Shown: piece after piece, positions 1 through 7,209 of the stretch | How the letters are laid out: each line of letters opens with the position of its first letter | Position numbering within the stretch: the first letter of the stretch is position 1 | Assembly: GCA_038529265.1 (NCBI GenBank) | Contig: JBCBDX010000002.1 | Location: 1-64,000 of the forward strand | Direction of reading: 5' to 3' | Origin: JBCBDX01 sp038529265 | Lineage (GTDB): Bacteria > Pseudomonadota > Alphaproteobacteria > Rhizobiales > Rhizobiaceae | DNA: 64,000 nucleotides | Made by a program: the position numbers and the translations under genes | The notes under the pieces: model-generated | Databases searched by the model: none | The model's input: only the letters and a program-made list of their open reading frames with translations | What the model was told of the DNA's origin: nothing

Positions 1-1
1 C

Positions 2-61
2 TCACAGTTGCGCAAAGAAATGTTCGAACACTGCATGAGGGTTCTTTCGGAGTTGCAGTAG
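2..61 (+). CDS. Possible C-terminal end of an upstream gene (partial)
   Basis: The first 19 codons of this frame are open from the window edge to a TAG and read as a plausible charged, amphipathic C-terminus (key residues LRKEMF then VLSELQ). A second frame is also open for about 117 bases, so the choice is uncertain. No family can be named from so short a tail. It may belong to the same accessory island or to the RHS debris that follows. Confidence 0.2.
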   Translation, partial: SQLRKEMFEHCMRVLSELQ

Positions 62-141
62 CTAGGCAACAAATGTGCAATAGTCATTATTCAAGAATGC
101 GGTTCTAAACCTACCCGACACCGGGCCTTGGCATCGTGCGC

Positions 142-479
142 CCGCACGCACAAACCCGCATCAGCGGGCCGGGCGGTATCCGTGACTTCACCTATGATGC
201 AAATCACCGCACGGCAGTCGATTGGAACAATCGACGAGAGTGGGCAACATGGTCTCTAACGGCACCCGCACGCTCGTCTGGGACGCGCAGAACAAGCTGG
301 CTTCGGTAACGCCCCTTGGCGGCGGGCAGGCGGTGACGTTCCAATATGGCCCGGACGGCTCTCGGATTGCGAAACTGTCCAGCTTTACCCCCTCTCGGCA
401 TTTCGCTAACGCGAATTACCTGCCGGGCGCAGCGGCGCATCAATGGCTTAGGCGAGATGGGACAACAACCGTTCTATGA
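142..479 (+). pseudogene. RHS/YD-repeat protein remnant, frameshifted
   Basis: Two adjacent stretches in different frames encode RHS-type YD repeats. Around 151-220 one frame reads TRISGPGG..FTYDAN. From about 240 a different frame reads NGTRTLVWDAQNKLASV then FQYGPDGSRIAKL. These are the classic tyrosine-aspartate repeats of RHS toxins and wall-associated proteins, usually thousands of bases long. Here only about 110 codons remain, broken by a frameshift and without a core-defining C-terminus, signal or toxin tip. It is best read as debris of a degraded RHS locus at the edge of the island. A sequencing error could mimic the frameshift, but the missing bulk of the gene could not be explained that way. 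Confidence 0.6.
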
Positions 480-551
480 GCGTGTCAACTTACAAGGTGG
501 CAATGGGGTTGCGCGGCTATAAACCGTGTCACAACGCGTTTGATACACCAA

Positions 552-580
552 TTGAAATGGGCAACTGACCCTATTATAGG
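552..580 (+). promoter_or_regulatory. Candidate sigma-70 promoter for the PqqD/B2/kinase operon
   Basis: TTGAAA at 552-557 and TATAGG at 575-580 are separated by 17 bases and lie just upstream of the PqqD-like gene. Spacing and the -35 box are good; the -10 box is weak. Nothing else in the roughly 120 bases after the RHS remnant competes with it. Confidence 0.4.
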
Positions 581-603
581 CCAGATAGCTTTTCCCGGGG
601 GCT

Positions 604-891
604 TTGATCTTGGACATCACAAAGAAGAAAATTTTAATTGCCCAAAACGCGTCTTTTCGAGCGATGGGCGATGAGGGGGTCATCCTCCGCACTGACAACG
701 GCCAGCTCTATTCGACCAATTCGACCGGAACAGATTTCTTCGAACAGATATTAAAAGGTGCCAGCACGAGTGACGCCATCACGGCCTTGGTCGATATTTA
801 CGACGTGAGCGCCGATGTGCTTGCTAAGGATTTGGCCGAGATGGTGGTGGAACTTGAAGCTGAGGGTGTTTTGGTTGTCGAAGACGCCTAG
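604..891 (+). CDS. Stand-alone PqqD-family peptide-recognition protein (lasso B1-like RRE)
   Basis: A protein of about 95 residues with the PqqD layout: an N-terminal beta-strand part (ILIAQNASFRAM then GVILRTDNGQLYSTN), a central helix with small residues, and a C-terminal helix ending in a valine-rich strand (ELEAEGVLVVEDA). In PQQ, lasso and related RiPP pathways such domains bind the precursor leader and present it to the modifying enzyme. The next gene is a B2-type protease and the third an HPr-kinase-like gene, the arrangement seen in lasso and HPr-rel-A type peptide systems. TTG starts are possible at 604 or 610; the GGGGGC at 597-602 is better spaced for 610. It is translationally coupled to the protease gene, which starts inside its 3' end. 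Confidence 0.75.
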   Translation: MILDITKKKILIAQNASFRAMGDEGVILRTDNGQLYSTNSTGTDFFEQILKGASTSDAITALVDIYDVSADVLAKDLAEMVVELEAEGVLVVEDA

Positions 892-1288
892 CGCAGCCGA
901 GCGACAAATGCGGCGATCGATTTTCTGGCACGCCAAGTTGTTGCCAGCCCATGTCGGACGCAAAGACATGCAATCACTGCTGCGCTACCTTGATGTGGAA
1001 ACAGACCGTCAATTCGAGACGCTACATCCTGATCAGATTGTAAACTGGGTTATCCAGGCGACACGAAAGCCATGGTTTATGAGAAACCGGCGTTGCCTGC
1101 GCGAGGGGCTTCTGGGTATGCGATTTATGCGTTTGGCAGGGTACGATCCCAGTCTCGTATTTGGCGTGAACCCAAAATCTATTCAAACGACCAGTATGAG
1201 CGCGCATTGTTGGGTAGAGCTCGACGGTGTGCCGGTACTCAACGACGCACAGGGCATGGAAGAAGTCTATCGTTGGCCCGAAGTATGA
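866..1288 (+). CDS. Lasso-peptide B2-type transglutaminase-like cysteine protease
   Basis: A protein of about 140 residues with the B2 leader-peptidase signature. It has a Cys near residue 77 in RRCLREGLL, a His near 114 in SAHCWVELDG and an Asp near 127 in PVLND, the Cys-His-Asp triad of the transglutaminase-like fold. In lasso pathways B2 cuts the leader off the precursor after B1 binds it. I chose GTG 866 because it gives a family-like length and overlaps the end of the PqqD gene; TTG 875 or ATG 908 are alternatives. Its stop overlaps the next start (ATGA). No lasso cyclase (asparagine-synthetase-like B-protein partner) lies beside it or anywhere else in the window, which is unusual. Confidence 0.8.
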   Translation: MFWLSKTPSAAERQMRRSIFWHAKLLPAHVGRKDMQSLLRYLDVETDRQFETLHPDQIVNWVIQATRKPWFMRNRRCLREGLLGMRFMRLAGYDPSLVFGVNPKSIQTTSMSAHCWVELDGVPVLNDAQGMEEVYRWPEV

Positions 1289-2310
1289 GCGAAATTCGCA
1301 ACTACTTTGACCTCCATACCGGCATACTTGAGGTCGTGGTGGATCAAGATGTTTCCTACTTGCGTGAAGCCACCGATTTGGGTTCCATGTTGACTGCAAT
1401 CAACGCTTCTGAACTATCCAAACGGCCCATCATTGAAATGCGCTTGCGAGCGTTACCGGACACTTGTGATCTGCCTTCCATTGGAGGTGAACGTCGAAAA
1501 ACCCATACCGGCATTACCGTGGCTTCGGACAGCCGAAGACCGGATGGGCCATGGGTCATCATAGACGACAAAGTGGGCTTGCGCCTATTGGATAGTGGCA
1601 AGTGCGAAATCTTGGCCGATACCCGATCGGAGGAAACGCCTTCAGCGCTCACAAACGCCCTAATTTTCGCTCTGTCGCATACCGTTACCGGCTTAGACGG
1701 AAGCCTTTTACACGGGGCATGTTTGCTGACGCCGAGCCGTGACGGCATTGTCATTCTACAAGCGCCCAGCGGAACCGGTAAAACCACCACGGCGATGGCG
1801 TTGGCACTTGCTGGCTTTGCTATCGCCGGAGATGACACCACCTGCCTGATCCGCGAAACCGAAGACAATGGTTCAATCACGGCATGGGGCGTTCCACGGG
1901 CCGCTAAGGTGCACCGCAAAACCGTGGCGATGTTGCCCGAGCTCGCGGAGCTTGTTTGTGACACAAAGTGGAACGGCGAAGGTGAGCAGGCTGTTGAACG
2001 TTATGCGTTAATCGAAGCGGGGCTTGGCGCCGTTGCGGAAAGACCGCTTCCGATCAAGGCCGTAATCTTGCTAACCAAGCCGGAGAGCGACGCTGACATT
2101 GAGCCTAGTTTAAAAACGCGGTTTGATGCACTCAAAAAACTGCTCGAAGACAATCTGTCGGCTGGTGCTGAAGGCTTCTTCCCAACGCACGATGATTTGT
2201 TCACTACCTTGTCGGAACTGGTTGCCAAGGTGCCAACATTACGGGTCCCCGTGAACGGTCCACCAAAAGATGTTGCATCGCGGATCGCATCGACTGTTGC
2301 AGCACTTTGA
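1285..2310 (+). CDS. HPr-kinase-related kinase (HprK-rel-A-like)
   Basis: A protein of 341 residues with an HPr kinase/phosphorylase-type ATPase core. The Walker A loop is APSGTGKTTT at about residues 160-169, and AGDDTT near 181 matches the position of the acidic SDD motif of HprK. The N-terminal half has no recognisable HPr-binding domain and no HPr-type pathway genes are nearby. In paeninodin-like lasso clusters such kinases phosphorylate the peptide's C-terminal serine. Here it sits in an operon with PqqD-like and B2 genes (ATGA overlap), so a peptide-modifying role is likely, but the substrate is unknown. It converges on the nucleotidyltransferase gene with a five-base gap. Confidence 0.75.
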   Translation: MSEIRNYFDLHTGILEVVVDQDVSYLREATDLGSMLTAINASELSKRPIIEMRLRALPDTCDLPSIGGERRKTHTGITVASDSRRPDGPWVIIDDKVGLRLLDSGKCEILADTRSEETPSALTNALIFALSHTVTGLDGSLLHGACLLTPSRDGIVILQAPSGTGKTTTAMALALAGFAIAGDDTTCLIRETEDNGSITAWGVPRAAKVHRKTVAMLPELAELVCDTKWNGEGEQAVERYALIEAGLGAVAERPLPIKAVILLTKPESDADIEPSLKTRFDALKKLLEDNLSAGAEGFFPTHDDLFTTLSELVAKVPTLRVPVNGPPKDVASRIASTVAAL

Positions 2311-2315
2311 CGGCG

Positions 2316-3302
2316 TTAGGAGCTGTGCGCAATTTGACTCCAGCGAAAAAGGTGCCTTCTCAAGCGTGATGGCCAGTTGTTGCGTATGTGTGCATTAGTT
2401 ACAGCGTTCCGCGATAAGATAGTCGGCACGTTTGTTAGAGATGATAACACTCTGATGTTCTTCTCCGGTACAGCACCTGGGAATAATGCGCCCATCAGCT
2501 TCGCACTGCTCGCCAATTCGTAATTTATATTGAGGCCATCCGCCCGTCTGATCGCTTCGTGCACCTGATCGTCACTCAGGTGGCGCATTGCTTGAAGCAC
2601 ATCGACAGCGAGTTTGAGATTGTGAAACTTGTGACCAACTGAACCATGAATAATTGCAGTCATGAGGTGCTCGACGGCTTTGTGATTGCCTCCGGTTTGG
2701 ACGTCAATCTGGTCAAAGCCGTATGCAACCCGGCGGCGTAAAGCCGGCTGATGGACAAGATCGGTATGAAGCTCAATCAATACGTATTTCACACCCGGTA
2801 GCACCCATTTCTGCTCACGGTAACGCTCTTCACGGTGCGAGCGCGTTTCGTCCGCCGACTTGTATCCCAGCGCTTGCATCACATGCGCGGCGTCGGCTAG
2901 GCGGTCAGCAGGCAGGACGAAATCTAGATCACTAAACGGGCGGTCGGAGACATTGGGATACATATCGCTTGCAAACGCGGCGCCCTTGACCAAACAGAAC
3001 GGTATTGCTTGCGCTTCAAAGCCAGCTCGAACTTTCGCGCCTTCGCTTTCAAGCGCCAGTGTCACAATCGTCACTAGGCGCAAACGCTCTTCCAACATCT
3101 GTAACATGACGCGCCACTGATCAGACAACTCCGCAGTTGCTCCTTTCAGTTTTCGCGCCGCTATTGGCGTGATACCATGATAATCCGTAAGTTCTACAAA
3201 ATGCGCTGGGTCAAATACCTTGAAGTGTGTAGCGCCGGAAAGATACTCGGGATCAGCAATGTTACATAGTGCTGTCTGTTGTTTCGGATCGAGCCTGCGC
3301 AC
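2316..3302 (-). CDS. Nucleotidyltransferase-fold protein (NTP_transf_5-like)
   Basis: A protein of 328 residues. KGAAFASDMYP followed by SDRPFSDLDFVLP has the GS..DxD nucleotidyltransferase pattern, with the paired aspartates in SDLDF. VELHTDLVH-type and HGSVGHKFHNLKLAVDVLQA segments follow, as in the uncharacterised nucleotidyltransferase family that accompanies lasso clusters (PadeN-like). The reaction is unknown. It is the last gene of a minus-strand operon (acyl-AMP ligase, GNAT, ACP, this gene). A clear paralogue lies at 8441-9406; the two share the DRPxxDLD core, the GHKFHxL segment and the SRLRRHxFRW C-terminus. Confidence 0.7.
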   Translation of the reverse strand: MRRLDPKQQTALCNIADPEYLSGATHFKVFDPAHFVELTDYHGITPIAARKLKGATAELSDQWRVMLQMLEERLRLVTIVTLALESEGAKVRAGFEAQAIPFCLVKGAAFASDMYPNVSDRPFSDLDFVLPADRLADAAHVMQALGYKSADETRSHREERYREQKWVLPGVKYVLIELHTDLVHQPALRRRVAYGFDQIDVQTGGNHKAVEHLMTAIIHGSVGHKFHNLKLAVDVLQAMRHLSDDQVHEAIRRADGLNINYELASSAKLMGALFPGAVPEKNIRVLSSLTNVPTILSRNAVTNAHIRNNWPSRLRRHLFRWSQIAHSS

Positions 3303-3315
3303 TGTCCAAGATATC

Positions 3316-3555
3316 CTACTTGTTCGGTGTGTGCTGGTCGAGAAACAGGGCGATGGACGGCACGGAATTCAGTTGAAAAATCTGTTCTACCGGTATGCCG
3401 CCACCAATATGCTCTTCGACGGCGAGCATAATGTTAATGTGAGCGACGCTGTCCCACAAATCGGAAGTGGTCGACGATACGCTTTCATCAATCATATCCG
3501 GTTGAGTATGCAAAGCTTCGGCGACAATAGTCTTGGCAATCTGGTCTGCAGTCAT
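3316..3555 (-). CDS. Acyl carrier protein
   Basis: A protein of 79 residues with the ACP fold pattern. The phosphopantetheine serine is in LWDSVAHINIM (D-S followed by hydrophobics), and the rest is acidic and helical. The start at ATG 3555 overlaps the stop of the GNAT gene (ATGA), and this gives a normal ACP length. It sits directly downstream of a GNAT and an acyl-AMP ligase, so it probably carries the acyl or aminoacyl group activated by that ligase. No ketosynthase or condensation domain is present, so it serves a one-step transfer rather than chain building. Confidence 0.8.
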   Translation of the reverse strand: MTADQIAKTIVAEALHTQPDMIDESVSSTTSDLWDSVAHINIMLAVEEHIGGGIPVEQIFQLNSVPSIALFLDQHTPNK

Positions 3556-4154
3556 GATGAGGCTTCCTCGGCCCACCGACGCGCAAGTTTTTGCAACTCT
3601 TCGCCCCGCAAGGTGAAGATCAAATAGTCGGCAAACTCGCCTCGAAACTCATCGACCGCCGACTGGTATAGTGTCCCGACATGATCAAAGCCAAGCTTCT
3701 GGTAGTTCAAAATAGATCCGAAATTGCGTGCATATACTTGGTTCGAAACCTGGCTAATATGGCCGCCTAACACCATGCGTGAGATGATTTGGCGACGGAT
3801 TTCCAGCACCACGCCTTTGCCAAACCAGTCCGTGTCACCAATCATAACCTCCATCGTCGCATAATGAGTTTTGGTGATGGTTGTGGTATGGATGCCCAAT
3901 GTTTCGCTACCGTCTTTGGCGATGATTTCATGGTAAAAGCGCCGCTTCTTTTTGCTACGCTTTGTGTGCATGAGCACTTTCCAGAAGGACGGCGGCTTAA
4001 CGGTAGAAACGAATGTTCGGCGCACGTCTTCGACTTTGAAGTAAGCATGCTTGAGTTTTGCCAGACGCAAACGACCAATTGGCTTCAGTTTGAACCTTTT
4101 AGTCTCAAGTTCGCGGATCGCAGCTTCGATGTCAGGGTAGGGGTTTTCAGTCAC
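3552..4154 (-). CDS. GNAT-family N-acyltransferase
   Basis: A protein of about 200 residues with the GNAT hallmark MIGDTDWFGKGVVLEIRRQI: a central beta strand, then the pyrophosphate-binding WFGKGV loop and helix. It is followed by the Asn-rich NFGSILNYQKLGF segment that closes the cofactor site, as in RimJ/RimL or PseH-like enzymes. The open frame extends further upstream, but that part lies inside the ligase gene. GTG 4154 overlaps the ligase stop by eight bases and is the likely start. Between a ligase and an ACP, it probably transfers an acyl group from the ACP to an amine, possibly on the peptide product or a sugar nucleotide; this is inference. Confidence 0.65.
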   Translation of the reverse strand: MTENPYPDIEAAIRELETKRFKLKPIGRLRLAKLKHAYFKVEDVRRTFVSTVKPPSFWKVLMHTKRSKKKRRFYHEIIAKDGSETLGIHTTTITKTHYATMEVMIGDTDWFGKGVVLEIRRQIISRMVLGGHISQVSNQVYARNFGSILNYQKLGFDHVGTLYQSAVDEFRGEFADYLIFTLRGEELQKLARRWAEEASS

Positions 4155-5565
4155 GCTCAGCAACCACAAATTGATCGCGCACCTTGCTCCGCCGGATTTT
4201 ACCACGTTCATTACGTGCAATTGCATCCACCACGAACAGCCTTGCCGGAACTGCTTCGGCACGCACCTGTGTCCGGCACCATTGAAGGACCTTTGCGCTG
4301 TCAAATTGTTCACTTGCCTGTGGTGACAGAACAATGGCCGCCGCCACTGCTTCACCCGCTGCGCGATCAGGGATGCCGAAGGCACATGCTTCTGTTACAT
4401 CAGGATGACGTTCCAACATCATGTCAATCTCTTCTGCCTGTACCTTCAATCCACCACGATTAATCTCAAACTTAGTGCGACCGACCAGCCAAAGCGCACC
4501 CTTTTCATCTAACTCGCCAATATCACCGGTTCGGAACCAATCGCCGCGAAAGGCTTCGGCCGTGGCTTGGGGCTGCCCGAGATATTCGGTCATTATGGTT
4601 GGCGATCGTACGAGTACTTCGCCTGTGCCGCTCGCTCTTACAGCACCGTTTTCATCGCCAACGGCGTAGCGCCCACCCCAGATCGTTCCAACATAACCAT
4701 CACGCGCCTTACTGTCATCCAACGCGCCGCCGCCTATCCAGTTGGCCGTTTCTGTCATGCCGAACAAGTTCCATACACTGCGCGTACCGCACCAGTCCGC
4801 AATCGCCTCCCATTGTTCAATGGACAAGGGCGCCGAACCAACGTGGATGCGTTCAAGTTGGTTGTCGATCTTTGCTGACATCCGCGTCGCCATCTTCCAA
4901 AACGTCGGCACCGAACTCATGAAAGTAATACGGTATTTCCTCAATAAATCAGCAAACCCATTTATTTCTACGGGCGAGGGGCTCGCCCACAATACCACAT
5001 GAGCACCCGCCATAAGCGGCGTTAAACAGTTTCCAATAAGGCCATGTCCAAAGAAGACCGGTAAGACGCATAGGCTCGCACGCATCGTGCCAGCGCCGAT
5101 ATGCGCGATGTTCAAATCTGCTCTGGCATGAAGGCCTCTACGGGTATGAACGATGCCTTTGGGAACGCCTGTAGTGCCCGAAGTCATCAGAACGAGGGCA
5201 GGAGCGTCCAAACCAGAATGCCCGATGGGTTCAGTTTTTGACAAGCTTGTTAGTAAATTGGGGCCATCTTCATCAATCCAAACCTGCGCACTCGTAGTTT
5301 CGATTATATTTGTGCGTTCGAATTCGCTTACGCCAGGGTTAACCAATACAGCGATCCCGTCTAGATCCCATACGCCAAAGAGCCAGAACAACGCATCGGC
5401 GGCATTTGGTGTGGCAACAATACAAATGCACGAGCGCCCAACGCCTATTTGCGTCAATACTTCCGATTTTCGGGTTGCTTGATCACAAATGTCCGTTTGT
5501 GCCCATGATTGACCCGTGCGTGCGTCGGTTAAACGAGCTCCCTTCGGGAAAAGTTCGGGAAACAT
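4147..5565 (-). CDS. AMP-dependent acyl/aryl ligase (acyl-ACP loading)
   Basis: A protein of 472 residues of the ANL (acyl-AMP-forming) superfamily. The P-loop is LMTSGTTGVPKGIVH, motif A5 is FGMTETAN, the ribose-binding aspartate is in WFRTGDIGELDEKG, the hinge is VGRTKFEINRGG, and the C-terminal catalytic lysine is in ERGKIRRSK. It activates a carboxylic acid with ATP and passes it to CoA or, given the downstream ACP, to phosphopantetheine. It is somewhat short for the family but has all core motifs. It is the first gene of the operon with GNAT, ACP and nucleotidyltransferase, and is divergent from the small YxxP peptide at 5855, so both may share control from the 289-base spacer between them. 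Confidence 0.8.
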   Translation of the reverse strand: MFPELFPKGARLTDARTGQSWAQTDICDQATRKSEVLTQIGVGRSCICIVATPNAADALFWLFGVWDLDGIAVLVNPGVSEFERTNIIETTSAQVWIDEDGPNLLTSLSKTEPIGHSGLDAPALVLMTSGTTGVPKGIVHTRRGLHARADLNIAHIGAGTMRASLCVLPVFFGHGLIGNCLTPLMAGAHVVLWASPSPVEINGFADLLRKYRITFMSSVPTFWKMATRMSAKIDNQLERIHVGSAPLSIEQWEAIADWCGTRSVWNLFGMTETANWIGGGALDDSKARDGYVGTIWGGRYAVGDENGAVRASGTGEVLVRSPTIMTEYLGQPQATAEAFRGDWFRTGDIGELDEKGALWLVGRTKFEINRGGLKVQAEEIDMMLERHPDVTEACAFGIPDRAAGEAVAAAIVLSPQASEQFDSAKVLQWCRTQVRAEAVPARLFVVDAIARNERGKIRRSKVRDQFVVAERD

Positions 5566-5854
5566 GGTCGTAACCTTTCAAACACATCCGGCTTTACATA
5601 ACGAGAAATCAAAGAAAAATCCTATTGGTCTCCATTGGTTTTCACCAAGGTTTGTGTTGGCCTGACGCTGCTAAACTGCATGTGCTGTCGCGCACAAAAA
5701 GACCGTATGCCAAACCAAGGCGTGTATGACGCCAGTGTTTATTGTAATTGATGTGGGAAAAGTGTCGTTACGCTGCCTTGAAAAGCTTTACATGATTAGG
5801 TTGAGGGATTAACCCGTCTGCTAATCAGATCGAGTGAAGACCAGAGGGATCATG

Positions 5855-5962
5855 ATGAAAAAGACTTACGAGAAACCCGTTGCGGAAAAGCGTGAATTGC
5901 TCACTTCTGTAACTGCGGCTAAAAAAATGCCGACCCCTGGCAGTGTTAATAACGTAGCATAA
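5855..5962 (+). CDS. Short RiPP-like precursor peptide with YxxP leader
   Basis: A 35-residue peptide. The leader reads MKKTYEKPVAEKRELLTSVTA, given here by key residues: Tyr5-x-x-Pro8 matches the YxxP motif that lasso B1 proteins bind, and Thr20 lies at position -2 if cleavage follows Ala21. The short tail AKKMPTPGSVNNVA has no Asp or Glu, so it cannot form a lasso macrolactam. A purine-rich site (GAGGG at about 5844) precedes ATG 5855; ATG 5852 is an in-frame alternative. It is the only peptide of this kind in the window and the likely client of the PqqD-like/B2 pair, although it lies 3.5 kb from them. It is too short for standard gene callers. Confidence 0.6.
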   Translation: MKKTYEKPVAEKRELLTSVTAAKKMPTPGSVNNVA

Positions 5963-6175
5963 GAGCGTTGGATTAACTCTCTCAGCGGCTAGATGGGTGC
6001 CAAAAGCTTTAAATCCGTCTTAAGTTCTTGGTCGAAAGTTGGCTGGCGATTGCACTGATGAACCCCTTGTGGGACACCATGCCACCGAACGTTAGAAGAG
6101 TGGCAAACGGGTCTCCCCATTAAGGAGAGCATCCTGCTACGTATAAGCGCGCGTTGACAAAATACGAGCTTACAA

Positions 6176-7162
6176 ATGATGAGCGAGTATCGAAAACCCC
6201 GCAGGCGCTGCATTTTTGTAAGCAGTTGTGAACGAGACACGCCCATTTTGATTGAAGCGCTGCGGGCAGCAAACATCGAAATTGCAGAGGTTTGGGTCAG
6301 TGAAACGCAATTTCCGAAGAACGGATTCCGCCAACCACCATTTTTGATAAGGCCATCTGCAGCGCGGCGGTGTGTGTATGATCTCCTTCGTGATGGGCAC
6401 AACATTCGTGTGATTCGTAAGCCATGGCTCAGTTCTCTTACTCAGGCGTTGGCGACTGCGCCTTCATTTGATTTTTTGCTCTGCGCAAACTCCAATATTA
6501 TCTTTCCAAAACAAATCCTCGACACGCTTCCAGGCCCTGCGTTGAACCTGCACCCCGCGCTGCTGCCCGAATATCGTGGTGCCGTGCCCATTTATGCAAT
6601 GGTATTAAATGACGAAGCTGACCAGTTTGGCGGTATGACACTGCACCTGATTGAACCGGAGATTGACGAGGGTGCAATCATCGGCAATCATCATGTTCCA
6701 CGGTCTGATTTCAATTCTCCAGCATCTTGGATGAATGCTGTTTATGCAGCGGCAAAACCATTGATTGTCGATGTTCTTCCTGCATTCCTTGATGGTCGCA
6801 TAAAGCCCCAGTTACAACCTACCGGAGCGGGGAGCTACTATTCCGCTAAGGATGTGCCACTTCATGCTGCGCCTTCGCAGAGTTATAAGCACATAGAACA
6901 CTATATGACGCGCTTTCCGCAAATCCAGAAGTGGCAAAAACTGCAATTGCAAAATCGTGGAGGACTTGTCTCTTTCACAGTTGCGACGCCCATTGAGCGC
7001 TTAGGACCATCCTTCGGTAAGGGTGCTAACATTCGGCGTGGGAGCGTTGAATTTGACTGTATCGACGCCCGCGTTCGCGTCCGTCGCATTTCTTGGCTGG
7101 AAAAGAACTGGATGAAGCTAGTTCGAAAGCGCCCAAAATTGGTGCTGCCACCCGAGCCGTAG
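6176..7162 (+). CDS. Formyltransferase-fold enzyme
   Basis: A protein of 328 residues with the formyl-folate transferase core. NLHPALLPEYRGAVP supplies the conserved Asn and His, GGMTLHLIEPEIDEGAII supplies the catalytic Asp (Asn-x-His...Asp triad), and LLCANSNIIFP precedes them as in methionyl-tRNA and sugar-nucleotide formyltransferases. The C-terminal third does not resemble the tRNA-binding domain of Fmt. It probably formylates an amine from 10-formyl-tetrahydrofolate, for example an amino sugar or a peptide amine, but the substrate is unknown. It sits downstream of the small peptide gene with a 213-base gap and converges on the epimerase gene. Confidence 0.75.
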   Translation: MMSEYRKPRRRCIFVSSCERDTPILIEALRAANIEIAEVWVSETQFPKNGFRQPPFLIRPSAARRCVYDLLRDGHNIRVIRKPWLSSLTQALATAPSFDFLLCANSNIIFPKQILDTLPGPALNLHPALLPEYRGAVPIYAMVLNDEADQFGGMTLHLIEPEIDEGAIIGNHHVPRSDFNSPASWMNAVYAAAKPLIVDVLPAFLDGRIKPQLQPTGAGSYYSAKDVPLHAAPSQSYKHIEHYMTRFPQIQKWQKLQLQNRGGLVSFTVATPIERLGPSFGKGANIRRGSVEFDCIDARVRVRRISWLEKNWMKLVRKRPKLVLPPEP

Positions 7163-7209
7163 GCCTTCGCAACGCAAGACTGCGATGTTTGATCTTTGAT
7201 CTAGTGTTG

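Noticed and set aside
3552..4385. Longer start for the GNAT gene (277 codons)
   Set aside because: The extra N-terminal part overlaps the ligase gene out of frame and has no GNAT similarity; GTG 4154 fits better.
5855..5962. Classical lasso peptide precursor
   Set aside because: The core lacks an Asp or Glu at positions 7-9 and a first-position Gly, and no lasso cyclase gene exists in the window.
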